From positions 1,426,001-1,490,000 of the forward strand of contig NC_019964.1 in the NCBI RefSeq assembly GCF_000328525.1: a stretch of DNA of 64,000 nt, in the 5' to 3' direction. The position numbers and the translations under genes are program-made. This DNA is from Halovivax ruber XH-70 (GTDB lineage: Archaea; Halobacteriota; Halobacteria; Halobacteriales; Natrialbaceae). The notes beneath the pieces were generated by a model. The model was not told the DNA's origin. It did no database searches and saw only the letters and a list, made by a program, of their open reading frames with translations. The stretch's first letter is position 1. Every line of letters begins with the position of its first letter. This document shows positions 51,116 to 60,857 of this stretch, one piece after another.

Positions 51116-51754
51116 TTATCGAGGGCGTGCAATAATTCCGAGGTGGTCTGTGTGGAACTCGTCCAGCCGACGACTCTCCAGAATCTCGTACGTCTCGCTC
51201 AGCTCGTCACGGACGCGGTCGAAGACGTCCGTCGGCGCTGCGGTGACGTCTTCACTTCGTGCCTTCACGGCGAGTACGAGTCGCCCGTCGTCGGCGAGGA
51301 ACGGGCGGTTCTCGATCGCGACGCGTGCCTGTCCGCGGGTCGCGACGTCCTGGACGATCACGTCCACGTCTGCTTCGACGACGTGGGCGTACTGTTCTGG
51401 CAGTCGCGCGTCGGCGAGGAGGGGAAAGAGTCTGGTTCGGTCCTCGGCGACCGACACGAGGTCGCGGGCCGGTCGCGGCGCGAACTCGACGGCGTACGTC
51501 GGACCCGCGAAGTCGGCGACGTGGCCGACGGTCGTCCCGCTCGCCGCCCCGAGGTAGAGTACGCGTTCGTCCGGCCCGCCGTCGAATCCGGTTTCGAACC
51601 CGAGTTCGAACATCGCGCCGAGTTTGGACCGATTGGGGTCCCAGGCGCGCCACGTCCCGTCGGTCGGTTCGCCGTAGACGGGTTCACCCTCCGTCGCGAG
51701 TCGTTCACGTCCGTCGAACTCGCGGCGTTCGACGCCACTCGGGAGGTCAGTCAT
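51116..51754 (-). CDS. flpA: fibrillarin-like rRNA/tRNA 2'-O-methyltransferase
   Basis: A 212-residue archaeal fibrillarin. VLYLGAASGTTVGHVADF (SAM motif), TYAVEFAPRPARDLV and DVIVQDVATRGQARVAIEN are diagnostic. With Nop5 and L7Ae it forms the C/D-box sRNP that guides 2'-O-methylation. It starts at 51754, overlapping the Nop5 stop by 8 bases (51747-51754), so the two are translationally coupled. Confidence 0.95.
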   Translation of the reverse strand: MTDLPSGVERREFDGRERLATEGEPVYGEPTDGTWRAWDPNRSKLGAMFELGFETGFDGGPDERVLYLGAASGTTVGHVADFAGPTYAVEFAPRPARDLVSVAEDRTRLFPLLADARLPEQYAHVVEADVDVIVQDVATRGQARVAIENRPFLADDGRLVLAVKARSEDVTAAPTDVFDRVRDELSETYEILESRRLDEFHTDHLGIIARPR

Positions 51755-52613
51755 CGGTGCCCGCCTCCGTGGACTCAGTTGCACCGTCGCGAGCCTGTAT
51801 CGTCTCGATCCGCTCGGCCAGTTCGCGTTCGAGGTCGGGACGTCTGTCTCCAGCGTAGTGATCTACCCTGGCGGCGATCGCCAGCTTTCCGGCGACGGCC
51901 CGTGCCGCGGAGCCCCGGTTCGCCGGCGCCGTACCGCGGACGGCCTCGTGCGTGTAGATGACGCCGTGCTTTGGCGACGGCGCGTGGCCGCGAAGGTGTG
52001 CGAAGAGGGCGTCCTCCGCGCCGAGGACCTGGATTGTCCCACTCGGCTGTTTCGCGAGCGCCTCCAGGCTGCCGGCGAGTGAAATCAGTCGCGCGGCGAG
52101 GACCGGATCGGCGAGGGCGACGAGGTTCGGTGCGACAGTCGGAGCCACTCTGTCGAGGCGGTCTTCGAGCGCGAGTGCTTCGTCCTCGAGATCGACGACG
52201 CGTTCGGCCAGCGACGTGATCGTCTCGTCCTCGATCGCCGTTTCGCCGGCCACGATGCGACGGGCGTACGCGACACCTGTCCCCGGTTCGTCGTCGACAG
52301 TCCCGCCCCACTCGGCGAGTCGTTCGGCGAGTTCGTTCGCCGTTCGGCGACAGTCGTCCATCGCACGGACGGCGTGAACGAGTTGCCGATCGTCGGCTCG
52401 TTCGAGTTCCTGGGCGGCGTCTGCCGTGGCTGCCACGGTCGCGTCGTGGAGCCAGTCGTAGTAGTCGTCCTCGTCCGTCGCTGCCCCCGATTCGACGGCC
52501 AGTTCCGGCCAGGGGGCCGGTTCTGCGCGCGACCCCGATCGAATCGCGGTCGCACTCGCTGCCGTCTCGTGGCGCGTGACGTCCTCGAACCAGGCCCCTG
52601 TGCGGTCGCTCAT
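51747..52613 (-). CDS. nop5: NOP5/NOP56-family C/D-box sRNP core protein
   Basis: A 288-residue Nop protein. The N-terminal helical coiled-coil region ([28 protein letters not shown]) precedes the Nop domain NLVALADPVLAARLISLAGSLEALAKQPSGTIQVLGAEDALFAHLRGHAPSPKHGVIYTHEAVRGT, which binds C/D sRNA and L7Ae. The fibrillarin-binding N-terminus is shorter and more divergent than in other archaea. The start at 52613 (MSDRTGAWFE) is supported by homology. It is directly upstream of flpA. Confidence 0.94.
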   Translation of the reverse strand: MSDRTGAWFEDVTRHETAASATAIRSGSRAEPAPWPELAVESGAATDEDDYYDWLHDATVAATADAAQELERADDRQLVHAVRAMDDCRRTANELAERLAEWGGTVDDEPGTGVAYARRIVAGETAIEDETITSLAERVVDLEDEALALEDRLDRVAPTVAPNLVALADPVLAARLISLAGSLEALAKQPSGTIQVLGAEDALFAHLRGHAPSPKHGVIYTHEAVRGTAPANRGSAARAVAGKLAIAARVDHYAGDRRPDLERELAERIETIQARDGATESTEAGTDD

Positions 52614-52777
52614 ACCGCTACGTGGTCGGCCCGTTCCTAAAGACGTTCGCGATTGGACACTCGATGCTCCCGGATGGAGGCGTTCGATCACGTAGCGAGT
52701 TACGTCACGTAGTCACGCACCGGTCCGATCGGAACCGCAAGAAGCGTACAAATCGACCGCTCCGATTTCGGTACCGC

Positions 52778-53902
52778 TCAGACGCCGAACGTGGCCCTGA
52801 GCATGTCTCGGGTCCCTGGACCGAGGCCGACGGCGACGACGGTCAGCATGAGCATGATCGTAAAGCGCGGACTCTCCTCGAAGACCTCCTCGTTGAACAC
52901 CCAGATGATGAAGACGGCGGCGGCCACTTTCAGGAGGAGGAACGGCCAGACGTCGCCGATAACCGACGTGATGGATTCGGGGAGGAGCTGTCCCGTGTAT
53001 CGCTGTATCGCGGCGTTGACGGGGTGCTTCGGGACGAGATTCGACGGGAGGCCGAATGCGGTCGCCCAGTCGAGGCCGATCACGTTCGCGGTTCCGTCGA
53101 CGGCGTGCGCCCAGATGATCGGGATTCCCATGTACCCGGTCCCCTCGTTGAGTTGTGGTGCGAACTGAACGATCGTCCACCAGACGGCCCCGGTGATCAC
53201 CGTCGAAACGACGAGAACGGTTACCGCGAGCCCCGGGAAAAAGCCGTATCCGCCAGTACTCGCCCACGAAGCGAGGATAGCGAGCGAGAGGACGAGTAAC
53301 CCGGTTCCGATTCCCGCGAGCGGGTACTCGTAGCCGGAGACGTACTCGTTCCGTTCGAGCCAGACGGCGATCACGAGCGAGACGAGCGCGATGAGCGCCA
53401 CGACGACGTAGATGAAGGGGCTGATGATGAGCGCTTGCCAGGGCAGGGATAGCGCAGCGTCGCCGGTCGCTTCGTGGACGGCGACGTTCGCGTCTTCGAC
53501 GGTTCGAAGCGCCCCGCCGAAGAGCATGAACGGAAAGAGGCCCCAGAAGCCGGCCCGGTAGCGCTCGATATCGAGTCGCTCGATAGCGAAGATGAATCCC
53601 GTCAACAACAGAAGCAACGTCGGGATGTAGCCTGCGTAGGAGGTAAAGGTGTATCCCGGACTGGCAGTCGGGCCGGCGTCCGGTCCGGCGACGTCACACG
53701 ATTGCACCTCGCCGCCGGCCCAGGCGACACAGTTCCAGTTGTTCGCGTCTGCGACCACTGGCCCCCAGAAGTACTCCCAGATGAACTCGACGTACACCTG
53801 CTGTGGGAACAGTGCCGCGAGGAGGGCGAGTCCGCCGAACACGACGACGACCGTCGCCGCCCAGATCCGCTCGGCCCCGTAGCGGTCGATGTACTGCTGC
53901 AT
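52778..53902 (-). CDS. DUF63 family membrane protein
   Basis: A 374-residue protein with about eight hydrophobic segments. It matches the archaeal DUF63 family: an N-terminal [57 protein letters not shown] (a conserved R-x-E-D element), [10 protein letters not shown] and [15 protein letters not shown] at the end. The function is unknown. It lies between Nop5 and the inositol-monophosphatase gene on the same strand with about 165 and 84 base gaps. Confidence 0.85.
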   Translation of the reverse strand: MQQYIDRYGAERIWAATVVVVFGGLALLAALFPQQVYVEFIWEYFWGPVVADANNWNCVAWAGGEVQSCDVAGPDAGPTASPGYTFTSYAGYIPTLLLLLTGFIFAIERLDIERYRAGFWGLFPFMLFGGALRTVEDANVAVHEATGDAALSLPWQALIISPFIYVVVALIALVSLVIAVWLERNEYVSGYEYPLAGIGTGLLVLSLAILASWASTGGYGFFPGLAVTVLVVSTVITGAVWWTIVQFAPQLNEGTGYMGIPIIWAHAVDGTANVIGLDWATAFGLPSNLVPKHPVNAAIQRYTGQLLPESITSVIGDVWPFLLLKVAAAVFIIWVFNEEVFEESPRFTIMLMLTVVAVGLGPGTRDMLRATFGV

Positions 53903-53986
53903 ACTCGGAGGCCTATCGTGCGGTCGGTTATCGGTTCCGGTTCGGGTCGTGGCGAGGCCCCTCCTGAATATCGGTGTCCTGTCCAG

Positions 53987-54805
53987 TCACGCGGGCTCGG
54001 CGACGTCGTCGACAGCGTTTGCTGCCTCGAGTAGTTCGCTGTGAATCTCCCCGTTCGACGCGACGAGTCCGTCGCTGTCGTGTCGCCACTGGTTCCCGTC
54101 CAGATCGGTCACCGTCCCACCGGCCGCTCTGACGAGCGAGACGCCGGCGACGGTGTCCCACGGGTGAGCGGATACGTTGGCGAACGTGCCATCCTGGGCG
54201 CCGCTTGCGACCATCGCGAGCTCGGCCTGCGCACACCGCACCCGGCGCAAGTCGGCAAAGCGATGCACGATTTCAGAACAGGCGCTGGCGTACTCGTCCC
54301 GACGATCTCGGCCCCACCACAGCGTCGGGCTCACGGTGCACACGTGCGGGTCCGCCCGATCGCTGACCGCGAGTTCGTCGTCGTTTAGCCACGCGTCGGT
54401 TCCATCGAACACGTACTGGTCCCCGGTAACGGGAAAATCGAGTGCCGCGGCGATCGCCTCCCCGTCGTCGACGGCTGCGACCGCCGTGCAGAACGTCGGG
54501 ATCCCGGCGACGAAGTTCGCGGTCCCATCGATCGGATCGACGATCCAGGCGCGGCCGTCGTCCGGGATCGCACCCGACTGCTCGTCTTCCTCGCCGACGA
54601 TCCGCTCGTTTGGGTACGCAGTTTCGATTCGTTCGATCACCGCGCGCTGGGCGTCGCGGTCGGCCTGTGTCACGACGTCCGTCTTCGATGATTTCGTCTC
54701 GACGGCGAGATCAGACCGGAACGCGTTCTGGGCGACAGCCGCGCCAGCCGACGCAGCATCGACGGCGACGTCGACCCGCGCGTCTGGATTCCCACTGGCG
54801 TTCAA
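53987..54805 (-). CDS. inositol-monophosphatase-family phosphatase
   Basis: A 272-residue IMPase/FBPase-type protein. The metal site IVGEEDEQSG, the signature WIVDPIDGTANFVAGIP (metal and substrate Asp residues) and SAHPWDTVAGVSLVRAAGG are all present. In archaea this family often has both inositol-monophosphatase and fructose-1,6-bisphosphatase activity. The start at 54805 gives a short leader before the family's helix. It is divergent from the carboxypeptidase at 55078. Confidence 0.93.
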   Translation of the reverse strand: MNASGNPDARVDVAVDAASAGAAVAQNAFRSDLAVETKSSKTDVVTQADRDAQRAVIERIETAYPNERIVGEEDEQSGAIPDDGRAWIVDPIDGTANFVAGIPTFCTAVAAVDDGEAIAAALDFPVTGDQYVFDGTDAWLNDDELAVSDRADPHVCTVSPTLWWGRDRRDEYASACSEIVHRFADLRRVRCAQAELAMVASGAQDGTFANVSAHPWDTVAGVSLVRAAGGTVTDLDGNQWRHDSDGLVASNGEIHSELLEAANAVDDVAEPA

Positions 54806-55077
54806 GGTCGTCCCTCACTGGCTATCATGGTCGTACTCGGTTCCCGTATCGCCAAAGTGACTGCGGTCGAGCTGTCCGAGAGTCGGATACGTGGCTCACC
54901 CACCTGTTGTCCCGGTCACGTTCGACGATCTCGATGTGGACGAACCCGATCGATCGCACAATGCCCCATTCGCTATTAGTAATATCTTGTGAGTATTTTA
55001 TTTTCGTGAGAGGGTGGGGTATGTGTTTACGATTGTCTCACACTGATGGGTGTGTGGTGGGAACCACACCGAAAACC

Positions 55078-57888
55078 ATGGGCAACACTAATCACGCGGC
55101 TGGCGAGTCGAATTCGGTGTCCGAATCGGATCGATATACGCACAAAGAAGCGGCCGCCCTCGACGAAGGGACGTTCGACGGGTCGCCGATCGATCGACGC
55201 ACGTTCATGCACGTCGCCGCAGCGACAGGGGCCGCACTGGCCCTGCCAGGTGCCGTCTCGGCGACGGTCGAGGACGACGCGCTCACGGAGCTGGCTTCCT
55301 TCGCCGTCAATGCAACCCCCGATGATCACCTAACGACGCTCGTCATCGAATTCGAGAACGTCGATGCGCTCGACGCGTTTTACGACCTGTACGGCGAACC
55401 CGACTGGGACATCGGCGAGGACGACCTTCCGCCGAAGGTGGCGACGCGAACGGAGCCAACCCCGGCCGCCCACGCGTCCCTCACTGCCGACGAGCTTTCG
55501 ACGGCCCTCGCGGAGATCGACGGAATCACGTCTGTCGACTTCTCTCCAGGTGCGAATCCGTTCTGGAAGCTCGGCGACGCGTACGACGACCGGGTCTTTC
55601 CGCAGGTCGAAAACGCGCGTGATTACGTCTCTCACGGAGAACTCGCACAGGGTCTCGAATATCTGGAGTCGAATCATCCAGATCGGCTCCGCGTTCACGC
55701 GATCGGGAAGAGTCCGGGGTGGGAGAACCTGTTCACCGGTGACGAGCGTGACCCGACGGACGTCTACGTCGCCGAAGTGACGAAGAACGTCCGGGACGAC
55801 GCGTCGTTCCAGGCCAAGGAGAAGGCCGTCTTCTCCCTCGCCATCCACGGCGACGAACCGGCCGGCCGGGTTGCAGGGACGCGGCTCATCGAGGAGATCA
55901 CGAAGGGCGAAGCGGACGACTTCGAAAAACTGATCGAGGATATCGCGATCGTCTTCATCTTCACCAATCCGGATGGCTGGGTCGCTCGCAAGCCACAGTA
56001 CGAATTCGAGTCGTGGAGCGGGACCGAGCGGGTCCGGTATCACCGCGGCAACGCGGCCATCGGCGACACGAACCGCCAGTACCCGACGATGGGATGGATC
56101 AATCCGAGCTACTGGCCCGCCGAACCGGAGGACGCGCCCGACGTCCGACCCGACGACCCAGCGGGTCGCGGGTACGAAGACGTGGTCCCGGACGCGCTTT
56201 CGGTCGTCGAGCAGCTGCGGGGGTACGACAACGTCGAGTACCTGTGCGATTACCACATGATGGATCTCTCGGCATCGATGGTGCTGAACCTGGAGTCCAA
56301 CGCGCCGTACGATCACGCCGGCACGCACGACCTGGACGAGGTCAACCGCCGGATCGACGGGGCGATGACCGATCACTGGGGAAGCCCGGACGCAATCGCC
56401 GACGAGACGAGTCGGGCCGCCGACGCGATCTGGGGATACCCAGGATACGTCCCCGATCGATTGCTGGATTATGGGACCATCTACGACACGCTTTCCTACC
56501 AGGTTACCGGCGCACTGCTCGGCTGGGCTGGCCAACCCGAGGAGTTCGGGGGGCTCGGCGCCGTCACCGTGGCTCCCGAACTAATTTTGCGGGACGCCTA
56601 CGACTTCAAACCCTTCATCGAACGCCACCTCGCGACGGCCTACCGGCTCTCGATGCGCGAGTACGCTGAGCTGACAGCCGTGTCCACTGACGCGACGGTA
56701 GCCACCGGCGGGAAGGACGTTGCATACGTCAGTTCCGATTCACTCACCCGTCGATCGGCGGACCTCCCGTTCACGGACGGCCATCCCGGCAAGGGGAAGG
56801 GATCAGACGGACGGCCCAGCACCAGCGTCCATCGGCGCCACGATTCTGTCCAGCCCGGGCCGGCGGGTCGGTCGACCGTTACCGCCAGCGGGTCGACGCG
56901 TTCGCTCGCCGTCCAGTTCGATGCCCCGGATCTCGACACGGGAACCGTTCGACTGGTCGATCCCGAGGGGAAGACGGTTCGGAAGGCAGACGTCGCGGAT
57001 ATCGAGGGTCGAGACGACGGGGCGTTCTACGTTCCACAGCCCGGCACCGGCGAGTGGTCGATCGAACACGACGGCGACGATGCCCTCGCAGTGGAGTTCG
57101 TCCAGCTTGACAGCGATACCGAGTATCCAGATCCAGAGGCGGTGCTAGGATACAGCCAGCGCGAGTACGTCGTCAATCCGATGCAGTACTTCACGGATCT
57201 CGAACCCTACCTCGAGGACGGCTCCATCGACGAACTTCGCGTCCACGACGTCAGAAATGGCCGGCTGATGCGGGGCAACTCGGGGAAATTCTGGTACGAC
57301 ACCGTCGTCATCTCGACGGACGACGGCATCGACAATCCGTGGTATCTGGCCGTCCTCGAGTTGTTCGTGGCAAACGGCGGTTCCCTCGTTCTCACCGACG
57401 CGGGTGTCGCCCTCCTCGGTGAGATCGACCTGGGTGACGCGGGCGCTATCGGCCCGGACCATCTCTCCAACGAGACGGTCCGCTTCCCCAATCTCGCTGA
57501 CCGTGACTTTGACCATCCACTCTTGATGGATGTCCGACCCATCCAGCAGGAGATCTGGAAGATCTCACAGCTGGGATATACGACCGGGGAGGACTCGCCC
57601 GTCTGGACTGTCGATGCGGATGCCTTCGCCAACGCGGGTGGGTCCATCGCCGGCTCGCTCGGTAGTTCGGGAGACGTCGGTGCTGGGACGCTGTCCGTCG
57701 GAGACGGTCGAATAACCGTCCTCGGTTCGGTGCTCCCACCGGCCAACCAGCACGAGCTTCACCCCTTCGGACTGGCCGACTATACCCTCTCGTTCATGGG
57801 TCACACGCTGCTGTGTAACGCCCTCGGGTTCCAGCAGCGACGCTACGTCGACGGCGAACTCGTCGGGACGTGGGGTGAGATTCGGTAA
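55078..57888 (+). CDS. Tat-exported M14 zinc carboxypeptidase-like protein
   Basis: A 936-residue secreted protein. The twin-arginine signal DRRTFMHVAAATGAALALPG is near residue 40. The M14 domain follows: SLAIHGDEPAGRVAG (HxxE zinc ligands), IFTNPDGWVARKP, YLCDYHMMDLS (third His) and a late Glu in GAVTVAPELILRDA. After it come Gly/Ser-rich sequence, a beta-sandwich-like region (TVTASGSTRSLAVQFDA, EWSIEHDGDDALAVEF) and a GATase1-like C-terminal part (AVLELFVANGGSLVLTDAGVALLG). The start at 55078 suits the Tat signal. Function may be degradation of exogenous peptide. Confidence 0.86.
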   Translation: MGNTNHAAGESNSVSESDRYTHKEAAALDEGTFDGSPIDRRTFMHVAAATGAALALPGAVSATVEDDALTELASFAVNATPDDHLTTLVIEFENVDALDAFYDLYGEPDWDIGEDDLPPKVATRTEPTPAAHASLTADELSTALAEIDGITSVDFSPGANPFWKLGDAYDDRVFPQVENARDYVSHGELAQGLEYLESNHPDRLRVHAIGKSPGWENLFTGDERDPTDVYVAEVTKNVRDDASFQAKEKAVFSLAIHGDEPAGRVAGTRLIEEITKGEADDFEKLIEDIAIVFIFTNPDGWVARKPQYEFESWSGTERVRYHRGNAAIGDTNRQYPTMGWINPSYWPAEPEDAPDVRPDDPAGRGYEDVVPDALSVVEQLRGYDNVEYLCDYHMMDLSASMVLNLESNAPYDHAGTHDLDEVNRRIDGAMTDHWGSPDAIADETSRAADAIWGYPGYVPDRLLDYGTIYDTLSYQVTGALLGWAGQPEEFGGLGAVTVAPELILRDAYDFKPFIERHLATAYRLSMREYAELTAVSTDATVATGGKDVAYVSSDSLTRRSADLPFTDGHPGKGKGSDGRPSTSVHRRHDSVQPGPAGRSTVTASGSTRSLAVQFDAPDLDTGTVRLVDPEGKTVRKADVADIEGRDDGAFYVPQPGTGEWSIEHDGDDALAVEFVQLDSDTEYPDPEAVLGYSQREYVVNPMQYFTDLEPYLEDGSIDELRVHDVRNGRLMRGNSGKFWYDTVVISTDDGIDNPWYLAVLELFVANGGSLVLTDAGVALLGEIDLGDAGAIGPDHLSNETVRFPNLADRDFDHPLLMDVRPIQQEIWKISQLGYTTGEDSPVWTVDADAFANAGGSIAGSLGSSGDVGAGTLSVGDGRITVLGSVLPPANQHELHPFGLADYTLSFMGHTLLCNALGFQQRRYVDGELVGTWGEIR

Positions 57889-57991
57889 GTGGGACTCTCG
57901 AACCGAGTGGATCCAGAGAAGTGTTGCGAGGGAAGATCGCTCCGTGTCGATCTTCCGCATCGCGTCTCGCCGCAGCAGTGCGGCGCGCTGC

Positions 57992-58074
57992 GATGCGAGG
58001 GGAGGGGATCGAACCCACGAACGTCTACACGAGCGGATCTTGAGTCCGCCGCCGTTGGCCGCTTGGCTACCCTC
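57992..58074 (-). tRNA. tRNA-Leu (CAA)
   Basis: An 83-base type II tRNA on the minus strand: acceptor GCGAGGG/CCCTCGC with discriminator A, D-arm GCCAAGCGGCCAACGGC, anticodon stem GCGGA/TCCGC with loop CTCAAGA (anticodon CAA), a long variable arm and T-loop TTCGATC. The T stem GTGGG/CCCTC has one T-T mismatch. CCA is not encoded. It lies 103 bases after the M14 gene. Confidence 0.92.
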
Positions 58075-58178
58075 GCACGCACCTGTCGCTTCGACGGGGT
58101 CGTTTGAATACGCTACGGTTCTGCTGCCACGATTCGCGACGCCGCGTTCGTCCGCTGAGGGTGGCGCCGCTTTCGTCG

Positions 58179-58310
58179 TCACCGAACACGGTACCGATCA
58201 CTCGTCCGTCGTCGCTCCTCGTTCCCGCAGTTGTAACAGCGATACCCGCCCGTCTGTTGCGTGTACATGCGCTCCCCACAGCGGTCACACCGGCCGCGTG
58301 GATACTCCAT
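58179..58310 (-). CDS. 43-residue zinc-ribbon microprotein
   Basis: A short minus-strand gene with 44 codons including the stop. The protein runs MEYPRGRCDRCGERMYTQQT, GGYRCYNCGNEERRRTSD, RYRVR. Two C-x2-C pairs separated by 13 residues, each followed by Gly, form a classical zinc ribbon. The tail is basic, suiting nucleic-acid binding, though small haloarchaeal zinc proteins vary in role. It sits between tRNA-Leu and the DUF309 gene; no close promoter could be picked. Confidence 0.68.
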   Translation of the reverse strand: MEYPRGRCDRCGERMYTQQTGGYRCYNCGNEERRRTSDRYRVR

Positions 58311-58453
58311 CGTGGTTGTTACGGATGCCGTACGGGTAAATCAGGGGGCACGTACTCGCAGGGTGTGGGCCGTCAGGACGCCGACTGTTGGTGATGATGG
58401 TGGGTGCGGTGGTGGCGGTGAAGCCTTTCCCGCGGGGGAGTAAACGAAACCAT

Positions 58454-58903
58454 ATGGACGAACACACGCAGGATCCGAGCGTCGGGCCACCAGATGGCAA
58501 TCCGACGGGGTGGGATGCCCAGCTCGAACGTTGGGAACATCCCACTCTCAGGCGTGCCTGCGTCGATGGTTTACAGGCGTTCAACGCTGGCGACTACCAC
58601 ACTGCCCACGACGAGTTCGAGGATGAGTGGTACAACTACGCCAGCGGGTCCACGGAAAGCGCGTTTCTCCACGGGATGGTCCAGATCGCCGCCGGCGTCT
58701 ACAAGCGAGTCGATTTCGAGAACGACGACGGATTACGCAACCTCTTCGAAACTGCGTGTCAGTACCTCCAGGACGTGCCGTCAGATTACTACGGGGTGGA
58801 CGTCCACTCGGTCAGGACGGTCGCGACGCGTGCGCTAAACGATCCCTCGGTCGTCGACGACTGGAACCTCCAGCTCGATGGCAATCCTTTCCCGTCCGAG
58901 TGA
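58454..58903 (+). CDS. DUF309 domain protein
   Basis: A 149-residue helical protein of the DUF309 family. The motif [17 protein letters not shown], with a conserved His and two acidic residues, is followed by [20 protein letters not shown] and a C-terminal helix. In other organisms DUF309 proteins have conserved H-x3-E-x2-W residues that could bind a metal, but no activity is known. The start at 58454 keeps the acidic N-terminus [10 protein letters not shown] and removes a read-through stretch. Confidence 0.84.
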   Translation: MDEHTQDPSVGPPDGNPTGWDAQLERWEHPTLRRACVDGLQAFNAGDYHTAHDEFEDEWYNYASGSTESAFLHGMVQIAAGVYKRVDFENDDGLRNLFETACQYLQDVPSDYYGVDVHSVRTVATRALNDPSVVDDWNLQLDGNPFPSE

Positions 58904-58984
58904 CGGTAACCCTGCACTCGACGCGGAGTGTCTCCTGCCTCGGTCCGAATCGCATAAGTTTCGCTGGGCCCCAATCAGAGATAC

Positions 58985-59779
58985 ATGCGTGTCGAGCAGC
59001 TCGGAACCGGGACGCCGTCTATCGCGATCGTGGGCGGCATTCACGGCGACGAACCCTGCGGTGTTCACGCCATCGAGCGGCTTATCTCGGAGCGGCCGTC
59101 CGTCTCGGAACCGGTCAAACTCGTCGTGGCTAACGAACGGGCGATCGAATCGGGACGTCGGTACGTCGACGAGGATCTGAACCGGGCGTTTCCCGGAGAC
59201 GAAACGGCGGCGTCCCACGAAGGTCGTCTTGCGGCCAGACTAATGGACGAACTCGCGGGCACGCTCGTCATGTCGCTACACTCGACGCGGAGCCACGCTG
59301 ATCCGTTCGCAGTCGTCGATCACGTGACCGAGACGAGTCGCCGTGTCGTTTCCCAGCTGTCGATCGGCGCACTCGTCGAAACCGGTGCGTTCGCCGATGG
59401 ACGACTGCGGACTGGGGCAGAGACAATCGAAGTGGAGTGTGGCCTCCAGGGGACACAGCGGGCCGCAGAGAACGCCGTCCGCCTCGTCCGGGAGTTTTTG
59501 ACCGCGGCTGGAGCCCTGCCGGGCGACACACTCACCCACCAACTGCCGCACTTCCGCCTCACCGACACGATTTCGAAAGATTCGGCCGACCGATACGAAG
59601 TCTTCGTCGACAATTTCGAGCGCGTCGAACCCGGCGACCAGTTCGCCGCTGCGGATGGTGAACCCCACGTCGCGTCGGATGCGTTCTACCCGGTCTTGCT
59701 CTCCGCGAACGGATACGAGGACGTCTTCGGCTACACCGCGACGAAACTCCCCGATATCGTTCCTGTCGGGTCGACGTAA
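58985..59779 (+). CDS. succinylglutamate desuccinylase/aspartoacylase-family M14 hydrolase
   Basis: A 264-residue zinc hydrolase of the AstE/AspA group. AIVGGIHGDEPCGVHA holds the HxxE zinc ligands, VDEDLNRAFPG a conserved Asn-Arg pair, MSLHSTRSHADPF the third zinc His and IEVECGLQG the catalytic Glu. Family members remove acyl groups from amino acids; this one is shorter and lacks a clear substrate. It follows DUF309 by 81 bases. Confidence 0.85.
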   Translation: MRVEQLGTGTPSIAIVGGIHGDEPCGVHAIERLISERPSVSEPVKLVVANERAIESGRRYVDEDLNRAFPGDETAASHEGRLAARLMDELAGTLVMSLHSTRSHADPFAVVDHVTETSRRVVSQLSIGALVETGAFADGRLRTGAETIEVECGLQGTQRAAENAVRLVREFLTAAGALPGDTLTHQLPHFRLTDTISKDSADRYEVFVDNFERVEPGDQFAAADGEPHVASDAFYPVLLSANGYEDVFGYTATKLPDIVPVGST

Positions 59780-59928
59780 TCACGGGTCGGTACGGCCGTC
59801 TCCGCCGTGCCCGCCATAGACGCCATCGTGAACAGCGCGTGTTTCACCCTTCCGACCCTGTCTCAACTGCGACCCACCCCGAACAGAACACTTAATTACG
59901 TGTGCGGAGATACTCAGCCGAACGACTG

Positions 59929-60744
59929 ATGGGGCCTCACACGTCGCCGTCCGACCAGGACCGGTCCACCGATTCGACGGTGGACTCGGGTTCGAATTCG
60001 GCCCACGAGACCGATCCGACTGACCACTGTCGGACGGACGGTGGCGTCTCCGATCGCACGGCGTCGTCGGTCTTCGCGGATCTCGCCGCTGACGACGAGC
60101 CGGTCGATACCGACGCGATTCTCGGAGACACCTCGCCAACTGACCTGATCGACGGGTCGGTAACGCCCGATCCGGCAATTCAGGCACCGGCGGATCTGTT
60201 CGACGAGGCAGCCTTCGACGATCTCCTGTTACCCGACCGACGGGAAGGCGACGAGTTTCTCTGGATCGAAACGCCGGATTCGACGTCCACGACCGAGCCG
60301 TCGTGGGGTCAGTCACCTGACGAGGGGACCGACCGATCGGCTGGATCGGACGCCGACGACGTTGCACGGACAGCTACTGGCTCCGACGAACCAGACTCGG
60401 TACCGGACCAACCCGGGAGTGCATTCGACGACAGTGATACCGGCTACGAAGAGATCGACCTGGGATCGATCTTCGCCGGTGCTGCGGAAGTAGGTGATGG
60501 CGGTGGTGGACGAGTACCGCCTCGAACCGATTCGCCGACGGAAAAACTGGACGACTCCAGCTCGAACGAACCAACTCCGGACGAACCGTCGGCCGAAGCG
60601 TCTCGGCTCGATTCCGAAGCATCTCAGGTCGAATCCGACGATTCGTCGTCGAACCCGACAGGCACCGAGGGGTCGTCGAACGAGTCCTCGTCACGAATAC
60701 AGTCGATCCTCGCCAGCCTGCGATCGCTCGTCCCGGGTCTGTAA
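59929..60744 (+). CDS. acidic, mostly disordered protein, unknown function
   Basis: A 271-residue protein with very low hydrophobic content and long Asp/Ser/Thr/Gly stretches. Two short ordered-looking segments exist: DLFDEAAFDDLLLPDRREGDEFLWIE in the middle and the C-terminal SSRIQSILASLRSLVPGL, an amphipathic helix with two basic residues. Codon bias is haloarchaeal. The ATG at 59929 precedes the MGPHTSPSD start. I do not recognise a family; a membrane-associated or scaffold role is only a guess. Confidence 0.55.
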   Translation: MGPHTSPSDQDRSTDSTVDSGSNSAHETDPTDHCRTDGGVSDRTASSVFADLAADDEPVDTDAILGDTSPTDLIDGSVTPDPAIQAPADLFDEAAFDDLLLPDRREGDEFLWIETPDSTSTTEPSWGQSPDEGTDRSAGSDADDVARTATGSDEPDSVPDQPGSAFDDSDTGYEEIDLGSIFAGAAEVGDGGGGRVPPRTDSPTEKLDDSSSNEPTPDEPSAEASRLDSEASQVESDDSSSNPTGTEGSSNESSSRIQSILASLRSLVPGL

Positions 60745-60857
60745 CGCGGTGTGAAAAGACGGTTGTCTGGCCCAGCGCCGATCGAGTAAATCGAGGAGAA
60801 CAGTGTAACGATTTGTGTGTGAGAGCCGCTAGTCCGTCCACTCGAGGCGGGCCCGCT

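Noticed and set aside
54442-55077. 212-residue N-terminal extension of the M14 gene
   Set aside because: The extension is Arg-rich antisense of the inositol-monophosphatase gene; the Tat signal fixes a start near 55078.
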